This document shows, piece after piece, positions 1 through 5,332 of a stretch of 12,184 nt of DNA. Under the pieces are notes generated by a model. The model had not been told where the DNA came from. It did no database searches and was given only the letters and a program-made list of their open reading frames with translations. Position numbers and translations under genes: made by a program. The DNA is taken from contig JAADHL010000306.1 in assembly GCA_013151875.1 (NCBI GenBank), positions 1-12,184 of the forward strand. Reading direction: 5' to 3'. Within the stretch, counting starts at the first letter, position 1. Every line of letters starts with the position of its first letter. Origin of the DNA: Deltaproteobacteria bacterium. Its GTDB lineage: Bacteria; Myxococcota_A; UBA9042; DTJE01.

Positions 1-371
1 GAAGAGTAGGCGACCCATTCCCGCCATTCGAGTTCCGCCAATGCCCGATGAAAACCCGTCAGACCGTATGCGGAAGCCCGCTTTTCCAGGAAACCGCGAA
101 AACCCTCGGCCGCTGCATTCAGTTCGTAGCTGGTCGGAGGATTCTCCATAAAATAGTCGTCCGCCAGGGCGTTCCATGTCTTTGGGCCGAGCAGCGGCGG
201 CAGTGCCGTGTAGTTCTTTTCCAACGCCGTCTTCACATGCCGCCTTACGAAATCCGCGTACACGGCAAGCCTTTCCCTGGGGGCTTTCAGCAGCCGGGAG
301 GCCTCATCCGGGTCGATCTCGCCCCGCAGCATTCTGTGCACCGTGTCCACTGTCTGTTTCAATCCGGTCAT
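1..371 (-). CDS. DUF2063/BufC-like partner protein of MNIO enzyme (partial)
   Basis: This gene encodes the N-terminal 123 residues of a DUF2063-type protein, the usual companion of DUF692/MNIO enzymes (HvfC/BufC group); the C-terminus lies beyond base 1. The family is thought to bind the precursor peptide and present it to the MNIO enzyme. Visible family features are the helical stretch with RLAVYADFVRRHV, then LPPLLGPKTWNALADDYF, the PPTSYELN segment and LAELEWREW near the cut. The ATG at 371 overlaps the stop of the upstream MNIO gene (ATGA, 368-371). It is preceded by AGGAGG eight bases upstream, inside the MNIO gene, so the two are translationally coupled. I read this directly from the minus strand; it is a real gene despite plus-strand open frames over the same bases. 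Family assignment rests on the pattern plus the neighbour, so the exact subfamily is less certain than the pairing. Confidence 0.85.
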   Translation of the reverse strand, partial: MTGLKQTVDTVHRMLRGEIDPDEASRLLKAPRERLAVYADFVRRHVKTALEKNYTALPPLLGPKTWNALADDYFMENPPTSYELNAAAEGFRGFLEKRASAYGLTGFHRALAELEWREWVAYS

Positions 372-1273
372 GCCGCCACCCTCCTGGGCGAGCCCCGATC
401 CGCCACATGGCGGACATTGAGGTTTTCCGCCAGCAGCACGTCCAGGGGTGGGATGTCGTTGTCCCACTCCAGGAGGGTCCAGGCCGGACCCAGGCGGCCA
501 AGCGCATATTCGTACAGGTCGTAGACCGGCTGGATGATGTGCGAGCCGTGCGTGTCCACCAGGAAGCCGCCCGAATCGTCGTGGCCCGCGATATGGTATT
601 GGAGCACCCTTTCAGCGGGCATCGAATCGATGAATGCGTGTGGGTCGTAGCCGTGGTTGACCGCGTTGACGTAGATGTTGTTCACGTCCAGCAGCAGCCC
701 GCAGTCGGCCCTTTTGACCACCTCGCATATGAACTCCGCCTCGGACATCTCCTTGCCGGGCATCTCAGCATAATAACTGGGGTTTTCCAGCAGAAACGGG
801 ACGTCGGCGATTGACTTGACCTGCTTGACCCGCTGAACCACGTGGTCCACGGCTTCCATGGTGAAGGGCAGCGGAATCAGGTCGTGGTACTCGACGCCGT
901 GGGCCGAAGAGTAACTTAAGTGGTCCGAAAACCAAGGGGGCCTTACGAACTCGATCAGGTTCCTGAGCCTGTCCAGATAGTCCTGATTGAGCGGGTCGAT
1001 GCCCCCGATGGAAAGGCTGACGCCGTGCATGACGACTGGGAATCTCTCCAATGCGCGTGCCAGCACGTCCCTGGGCAGTCCACCGAAGTTCATGAAGTTC
1101 TCGGATATGATCTCCAGGAAGTCCACGCCCTCGTGGTTATCGAAAATCTCTTTGAAATGGGGCCTCCGCAGGCCGATCCCAAAGGTCGCTCCGGAACCCG
1201 CGTGAAAGGACGTTTCGTTCCCCCCGGTCCGATTTGCCTTCTCTGTCGGGTAGGTGTTCGTGACTGCAATCAT
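368..1273 (-). CDS. DUF692/MNIO family multinuclear iron oxidative enzyme (BufB-like)
   Basis: This is a 301-aa TIM-barrel enzyme of the DUF692 (multinuclear non-heme iron-dependent oxidative, MNIO) family. Members use two or three irons to modify cysteines or backbone of ribosomal peptides. Signature segments appear in order: GIGLRRPHF (32-40), EIISENF (54-60), MHGVSLSIGG (82-91), SDHLSYS (116-122), LIPLPFT (132-138), LLENPSYY (161-168), GLLLDVNNIYVNAVNHG (192-208), YHIAGHDD (226-233), DTHG (240-243) and LLEWDNDIPPL (267-277). The conserved His, Asp and Glu of these motifs, the expected iron ligands, are all present, so it should be active. The frame stays open to 1417, but the ATG at 1273 has GGAG seven bases upstream and gives a normal family length; the extension would run into the anti-sigma gene. 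It is coupled downstream to the DUF2063 partner. The substrate is unknown, as no precursor peptide gene is visible. Confidence 0.93.
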   Translation of the reverse strand: MIAVTNTYPTEKANRTGGNETSFHAGSGATFGIGLRRPHFKEIFDNHEGVDFLEIISENFMNFGGLPRDVLARALERFPVVMHGVSLSIGGIDPLNQDYLDRLRNLIEFVRPPWFSDHLSYSSAHGVEYHDLIPLPFTMEAVDHVVQRVKQVKSIADVPFLLENPSYYAEMPGKEMSEAEFICEVVKRADCGLLLDVNNIYVNAVNHGYDPHAFIDSMPAERVLQYHIAGHDDSGGFLVDTHGSHIIQPVYDLYEYALGRLGPAWTLLEWDNDIPPLDVLLAENLNVRHVADRGSPRRVAA

Positions 1274-1380
1274 TAGCTTTCTCCATGCTGTCCATGAATC
1301 AGTCGCGAGGGAGGATGAATCCTTACTTGTCCGGACAGAAATGGCTTCCTGGGGGGCGAGTATGAGCTGCTGATACGAAT

Positions 1381-1638
1381 CTATTCCGCGCCGCGCTCTT
1401 TCAAGCACCTGCGCCACCGTTCGCGCATGGCTTCAGGGGGTCTGACCCCGTTGATTTCCTCTATTTCTTTTTCAGCGTAACGCTTCATGGCCTCGTGGAT
1501 GAATCGGACCTGAGTATTGTATCTGTTGCAGTACCTGCACATCATGAGGTGCAGCTTCAGGCCAATCCTGCTGCCCAGGGGCAGGCGGTGCTCCAGCGCT
1601 TCGTCCGCCAGCCTAGTTGCTTCCCTACAGTTGAGCAT
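1381..1638 (-). CDS. Small soluble zinc-finger anti-sigma factor
   Basis: This gene encodes an 85-aa protein with the ZAS-type zinc site of anti-sigma factors: H30, C34 and C37 in HLMMCRYC, with C4 near the N-terminus as the likely fourth ligand. Such domains clamp the cognate ECF sigma factor and release it on a redox or metal signal. There is no membrane segment, so it should be cytoplasmic. The remainder is a charged helical tail rich in Glu and Arg. The ATG at 1638 overlaps the sigma factor stop codon by one base (TGATG), the classic coupled sigma/anti-sigma arrangement. A longer in-frame start at 1722 would lie deep inside the sigma gene and is rejected. Its partner is almost certainly the gene immediately upstream. 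The signal it senses cannot be read from the sequence, though the downstream MNIO cassette suggests metal or oxidative stress. Confidence 0.87.
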   Translation of the reverse strand: MLNCREATRLADEALEHRLPLGSRIGLKLHLMMCRYCNRYNTQVRFIHEAMKRYAEKEIEEINGVRPPEAMRERWRRCLKERGAE

Positions 1639-2222
1639 CACGCCTTTTCGTTCTCCGTTTCGAACCAGTTGGCTTCCATGCAACGCCGGAGCCTCGCCCT
1701 GGCGCGGTGCATCATCACCCACAGGTTCGTCTCGGTTACTGACAGAACCTTACAGACCTCGTTGGTATCCAGGTCATCAATTTCACGCAACGTGAACACC
1801 CTGGACAGTCTATCAGGCAGGCCTTTCAGGCAGTCCCCCAGGACCTTCCAAAACTCCGCTCTGTGGGTGGCGGCCTCGGTCGCGACGCCCCATTTCGCCG
1901 GCCCCACCTTCCAGCGGCCATGCTCGTCGAACAGGTCGTCCGTTGGTTCGCGCGCGGCTTCCACGTCCTCAATGGGTCGTTCGCGGTACGACTTTCGAAA
2001 GTGGTCGTAAATTTTGCGTTTCAGGATGCCTATCAGCCAGGTCCGTTCAGAGGAGCGACCGGAAAAGCCGTCCTTTGCCTCGAACCCTGCGAGCATGGCC
2101 TCCTGAACGGCGTTTTCCGCCAGGTCCGGACTGCGCAGCCTGGCCAGCGCGAACCTGTACATACAGTCCCCGTGCCTGTCTACCCACCCTTCCGGATCCA
2201 GCACCGGTTGTTTTTCGCTCAC
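1638..2222 (-). CDS. ECF-type RNA polymerase sigma factor (TIGR02943-like)
   Basis: This is a sigma-70 family, ECF-type factor of about 194 aa. Region 2 (about residues 13-80) contains WVDRHGDCMYRFALARLR, AENAVQEAML and the promoter-melting/-10 segment SERTWLIGILKRKIYDHFRK. Region 4 (about 125-185) contains LPDRLSRVFTLREIDDL and the helix-turn-helix NEVCKVLSVTETNLWVMMHR, ending RARLRRCMEANWF. The linker with DDLFDEHGRW and the NLWVMMHRAR pattern match the TIGR02943 subgroup. The frame is open to a TTG at 2273, but that codon lies upstream of the -10 element of a good minus-strand promoter. I therefore prefer the GTG at 2222 (GTG at 2240 is an alternative), which still keeps the whole of region 2. 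It is coupled to its anti-sigma gene by a one-base overlap and probably drives the MNIO pair downstream, perhaps with genes outside the window. Confidence 0.9.
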   Translation of the reverse strand: MSEKQPVLDPEGWVDRHGDCMYRFALARLRSPDLAENAVQEAMLAGFEAKDGFSGRSSERTWLIGILKRKIYDHFRKSYRERPIEDVEAAREPTDDLFDEHGRWKVGPAKWGVATEAATHRAEFWKVLGDCLKGLPDRLSRVFTLREIDDLDTNEVCKVLSVTETNLWVMMHRARARLRRCMEANWFETENEKA

Positions 2223-2259
2223 GTCCGTTGCCCCGCTCACGCCAGCCCAGTGTCTGAAC

Positions 2260-2287
2260 CATATAGAGTACAAGGCAAGCTTGTCAA
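2260..2287 (-). promoter_or_regulatory. Sigma-70-like promoter of the sigma/anti-sigma/MNIO operon
   Basis: Reading the minus strand there is a perfect -35 TTGACA (2287-2282), a 16-bp spacer and the -10 TATATG (2265-2260; four of six match TATAAT). Transcription would start near 2253, a few bases before the GTG candidates of the sigma gene. A vegetative-type promoter suggests basal expression of the sigma/anti-sigma pair. No clear ECF autoregulatory motif was recognised. Confidence 0.5.
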
Positions 2288-2333
2288 AACAAAGATAGTG
2301 ATTATCTGATATAGGTGGTATGGACCTGATTCG

Positions 2334-2347
2334 GTCTGGTTCCAGAC
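2334..2347 (+). promoter_or_regulatory. Inverted repeat just before the pntAA ribosome binding site
   Basis: GTCTGG-TT-CCAGAC is a perfect 6-bp inverted repeat with a two-base centre. It ends one base before the AGGAG Shine-Dalgarno (2348-2352), which sits 11 bases before the ATG at 2364. It could be a repressor operator for the pnt operon. As RNA the two-base loop is too tight for the full stem, so a DNA-binding site is the better reading. No regulator can be named. Confidence 0.4.
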
Positions 2348-2363
2348 AGGAGTTTTTTAAAAA

Positions 2364-3506
2364 ATGCCGACTGTTTTCGTTCCGAAAGAGTCCAGGGACG
2401 GCGAAACCAGGGTGGCCGCGACGCCCGAAACCGTCAAAGCCCTGGTCAAGGAAGGCTTCGAGGTGCTGATGGAGCCGTCTGCCGGCGCGGGCGCATACTT
2501 TGCCGATCAGTCATATCTGGATGCCGGGGCATCGACAGCGACCGACGCCGCCTCCGCGCGAGGCGCGGCCGACGTGATCATGATGGTCAATCCGCCTACG
2601 CCGGACGAGGCCCGCAACCTTAAGGAAGGCGCCGTCCTGGTGTCCCTGCTCTGGCCCCTGTCCAATACGGACGTTGTCGGGGTTCTGAGGGACCGCAAAG
2701 TCACGGCCTTCGCCCTGGACCGGATCCCCAGGATCAGCCGCGCTCAAGGCATGGACGCCCTCAGCTCCCAGAGCAATATCGCGGGCTACAAAGCGGTGCT
2801 CCTGGCGGCCCAGTCCCTGCCGAGGCTCATGCCGCTGATGATGACCGCGGCCGGCACCATAAAGCCCGCCAGGGTCGTGGTGCTGGGCGCTGGCGTGGCC
2901 GGCCTGCAGGCAATAGCGACCGCCCGCCGCCTGGGCGCCGTAGTCGAGGTGTCGGACGTGCGCAGCGCTGTAAAGGAACAGGTGATGAGCCTGGGAGGCC
3001 GATTCATCGAGGTGGAAGGCATGGAGGACCTCGAAGACGCGGGCGGTTACGCACGCGAGGCATCAAAGGAATTTCTGGAAAGGCAGAAGGCCCTTGTCCG
3101 CAAGCACATCGTGAACGCGGACGCCGTAATCACGACGGCGCTCATCCCAGGCAAGCCGGCCCCGAGGTTGATTTCCGCGGATGTGGTCCGTGAAATGAAG
3201 AACGGGTCCGTAATCGTGGACATGGCAGTGGAACAGGGCGGCAACTGCGAGCTGTCCGAAAACGGACGTGACGTTGTCCGCGAGGGTGTGAACATCATAG
3301 GGCGCCCGAACATCCCGGCCCTGGTTCCGACCCATGCCAGCGAGGTATTCGCGCGCAACGTGCTGGCCGTGACCAGGCACCTGTTCCCCAAGGCGGAACC
3401 CAACCTGGATTTCGACGACGAGATCAACGACGGCGCCATCGTGGTGCATGCCGGAGTCGTGCGCGATGATGCCGTTGCCGCGGCCCTGGATGGAGGTGAC
3501 AAGTAA
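2364..3506 (+). CDS. pntAA: NAD(P) transhydrogenase subunit alpha part 1 (PntAA, NAD(H)-binding domain I)
   Basis: This 380-aa soluble domain I binds NAD(H) in the proton-translocating transhydrogenase, which couples hydride transfer from NADH to NADP+ with proton flow across the inner membrane. The N-terminal alanine dehydrogenase/PNT domain starts PKESRDGETRVAATPETV. The RQD loop of the domain I/III interface is present in IPRISRAQGMDALSSQS (121-137). The NAD Rossmann glycines are GAGVAG (175-180), with D198 of SDVRSAVKEQ at the end of the second strand. VDMAVEQGGNCE and IIGRPNIPALVPTHAS follow. Its length and the absence of membrane helices match the split form, as in Rhodospirillum rubrum, rather than the fused E. 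coli PntA. It is the first gene of pntAA-pntAB-pntB, with its stop overlapping the next start as TAATG. Confidence 0.97.
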   Translation: MPTVFVPKESRDGETRVAATPETVKALVKEGFEVLMEPSAGAGAYFADQSYLDAGASTATDAASARGAADVIMMVNPPTPDEARNLKEGAVLVSLLWPLSNTDVVGVLRDRKVTAFALDRIPRISRAQGMDALSSQSNIAGYKAVLLAAQSLPRLMPLMMTAAGTIKPARVVVLGAGVAGLQAIATARRLGAVVEVSDVRSAVKEQVMSLGGRFIEVEGMEDLEDAGGYAREASKEFLERQKALVRKHIVNADAVITTALIPGKPAPRLISADVVREMKNGSVIVDMAVEQGGNCELSENGRDVVREGVNIIGRPNIPALVPTHASEVFARNVLAVTRHLFPKAEPNLDFDDEINDGAIVVHAGVVRDDAVAAALDGGDK

Positions 3507-3793
3507 TGTTGACGCCATTTCTGATCGGCCTGACAGTGTTCGTTCTGGCCGTGTTTCTGGGATTCGAGGTCATCGCGAAGGTCCCGCCTACCCTGCACAC
3601 GCCGCTGATGTCCGGGGCCAACGCCATTTCGGGCATCACCATAGTGGGCGCCCTGATAGCCGCGTCTTCCAGTTCTCCGGAGACCGCCAACATCCTGGGG
3701 TTGCTGGCCGTGGCGTTCGCCATGATCAACGTGGTCGGTGGCTATGCGGTCACCGACAGGATGATGAAGATGTTTCGCGGGGGAAAGAGGTAG
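3506..3793 (+). CDS. pntAB: NAD(P) transhydrogenase subunit alpha part 2 (PntAB, membrane)
   Basis: This 95-aa membrane protein has three hydrophobic segments (about 5-24, 40-55 and 61-84). It supplies the alpha-side helices of membrane domain II of the transhydrogenase. The family signature VPPTLHTPLMSGANAISGI is complete at 26-44. H31 corresponds to the histidine proposed to take part in proton transfer in enzymes whose beta subunit has Asn instead of His in the channel, which is the case here. The ATG overlaps the pntAA stop by one base and follows GGAGG at 3492-3496. The stop at 3793 is three bases before pntB. The C-terminus is short and basic (MMKMFRGGKR), as expected for a cytoplasmic tail. 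Confidence 0.95.
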   Translation: MLTPFLIGLTVFVLAVFLGFEVIAKVPPTLHTPLMSGANAISGITIVGALIAASSSSPETANILGLLAVAFAMINVVGGYAVTDRMMKMFRGGKR

Positions 3794-3796
3794 CAC

Positions 3797-5215
3797 ATGA
3801 GCGCAATAATCTATGTTTTCTACCTGATCTCCGCCGCGATGTTCATCGTCGGCCTCAAGCTGCAACAGAAGGTACGATCCGCCCGTAAAGGAAACCTCGT
3901 GTCCGCGGCCGGCATGCTGTTGGCCATAGTCGTCACCATGGTGGGCATGGGCACCTTCGACTGGTCCTATATCCTGGCGGGCGTGGTCGTGGGTTCGACC
4001 TTGGGTCTGATAACGGCCTACAAGGTCAGGATGACCGACATGCCGCAGATGGTTGCCGTGTTCAACGGCATGGGGGGCGGCGCCTCCGCGTTGGTGGCCC
4101 TTTCCTTCTTCTATCGGGTGGTGCTGGGCGACGCCGGCGGCGGTGGAACCATGGAGTCCGTCATGGGAGTGGACGGCGCGGTCTCGGCCGTCCTGTCGGT
4201 CCTCATCGGGGGAGTGACGTTTTCTGGTTCCATGGTGGCCTTCGCCAAGCTCCAGGGCCTTGTGTCGGGGCAACCCACCCTGCTGCCGGGACGCCACATC
4301 ATCAACATCCTGCTGGGACTGGCCGTTCTGGCGGTGGGCGCGTGGGCGGCCTTCTTCGCACATGACCCGGCCGACCTGGCCATGGCCGTATGGCTGTTTC
4401 TGGGTCTTTCCCTGGTGTTGGGCGTGCTGCTGGTCATACCGATCGGCGGCGCGGACATGCCCGTGGTCATATCCCTGCTGAACTCGTACTCGGGGCTCGC
4501 GGCCTCGATGACCGGATTCGTGCTGGACAACAACCTCCTGATCATTACGGGGTCCCTGGTCGGGGCGGCCGGCATAATCCTCACCAAGATCATGTGCAAG
4601 GCCATGAACCGCTCGCTTGCCAACGTAATCTTCGGCGGATTCGGCGCGCAAACGACGGGCGCCGGCTCCGGCGGCGAATACACGAACGTCAAATCCGCAG
4701 GGGTCGACGAGGCGGCAATGATCCTGGACGGGGCCCAAAGCGTCATCTTCGTGCCTGGATACGGCCTCGCCGTGGCCCAGGCCCAGCACGCCGTGCGCGA
4801 ACTGGCCGAGGAGCTTCAGGGGCGCGGCGTGTCGGTCAAGTACGCCATTCACCCCGTGGCCGGCCGCATGCCTGGGCACATGAACGTACTGCTGGCCGAG
4901 GCAAACGTGCCCTACGACCAGCTCTTTGAGATGGACAAAATCAACGGCGAATTCAAGACCACCGACGTGGTAGTGGTCCTGGGCGCCAACGACGTCGTGA
5001 ACCCGGCCGCCGCCAATGACAAAACCAGCCCCATCTACGGCATGCCCATCCTGAACGTGCATGAGGCCCGCACCGTACTGGTGGTGAAACGCAGCCTGGG
5101 CGCAGGTTTTGCCGGGATCAGGAACTCGCTTTTCGAGGCGGACAATGCCCTCATGGTCTTCTCGGACGCCAAGGCCGCGCTTACCGGCATGCTGGACGAG
5201 TTGCGGGAGGACTGA
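3797..5215 (+). CDS. pntB: NAD(P) transhydrogenase subunit beta (PntB)
   Basis: This 472-aa subunit carries most membrane helices of domain II (about residues 1-265) and the NADP(H)-binding domain III (about 290-472). In the membrane part MVAVFNGMGGGASAL (85-99) holds N90, at the position of the E. coli channel histidine beta-His91. Domain III shows the NADP fold GYGLAVAQAQHAV (321-333), the HPVAGRMPGHMNVLLAEA segment and the KINGEF, VVLGANDVVNPAA and VVKRSLGAGFAG motifs around the bound NADP(H). All expected blocks are present and the length is normal. The gene starts three bases after pntAB with a GAGG ribosome binding site and closes the operon. No T-tailed hairpin is visible after its stop, and the next gene begins 117 bases downstream with its own possible promoter. 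Confidence 0.97.
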   Translation: MSAIIYVFYLISAAMFIVGLKLQQKVRSARKGNLVSAAGMLLAIVVTMVGMGTFDWSYILAGVVVGSTLGLITAYKVRMTDMPQMVAVFNGMGGGASALVALSFFYRVVLGDAGGGGTMESVMGVDGAVSAVLSVLIGGVTFSGSMVAFAKLQGLVSGQPTLLPGRHIINILLGLAVLAVGAWAAFFAHDPADLAMAVWLFLGLSLVLGVLLVIPIGGADMPVVISLLNSYSGLAASMTGFVLDNNLLIITGSLVGAAGIILTKIMCKAMNRSLANVIFGGFGAQTTGAGSGGEYTNVKSAGVDEAAMILDGAQSVIFVPGYGLAVAQAQHAVRELAEELQGRGVSVKYAIHPVAGRMPGHMNVLLAEANVPYDQLFEMDKINGEFKTTDVVVVLGANDVVNPAAANDKTSPIYGMPILNVHEARTVLVVKRSLGAGFAGIRNSLFEADNALMVFSDAKAALTGMLDELRED

Positions 5216-5296
5216 GAGCCCCCGTTCGACCGAGCAATCGATCGGTGTCCCGCACGGCTGGGTCGCAATAGACGCGGTCGCGTTTCCCATCGCGCT

Positions 5297-5326
5297 TTGA
5301 CCGCCCGACTTTTGGTGTAGTACAGT
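5297..5326 (+). promoter_or_regulatory. Possible promoter of the sulfatase-like gene
   Basis: TTGACC (5297-5302), an 18-bp spacer and TACAGT (5321-5326) resemble a sigma-70 promoter. The predicted transcription start falls at about 5333, which is the A of the start codon. There is no Shine-Dalgarno sequence before that ATG, so the mRNA could be leaderless. Both hexamers are imperfect, so the call is tentative. Confidence 0.35.
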
Positions 5327-5332
5327 CTTTTC

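Noticed and set aside
48..814. Plus-strand open frames opposite the MNIO and DUF2063 genes
   Set aside because: They are antisense to genes with strong family motifs; their translations show no domain and no good ribosome binding sites.
1274..1417. N-terminal extension of the MNIO protein to an ATG at 1417
   Set aside because: It would overlap the anti-sigma gene and add 48 non-conserved residues. The ATG at 1273 has a clear ribosome binding site.
5229..5246. Small inverted repeat ACCGA/TCGGT after pntB as a possible terminator
   Set aside because: The stem is only five base pairs with an eight-base loop and no following T-run.
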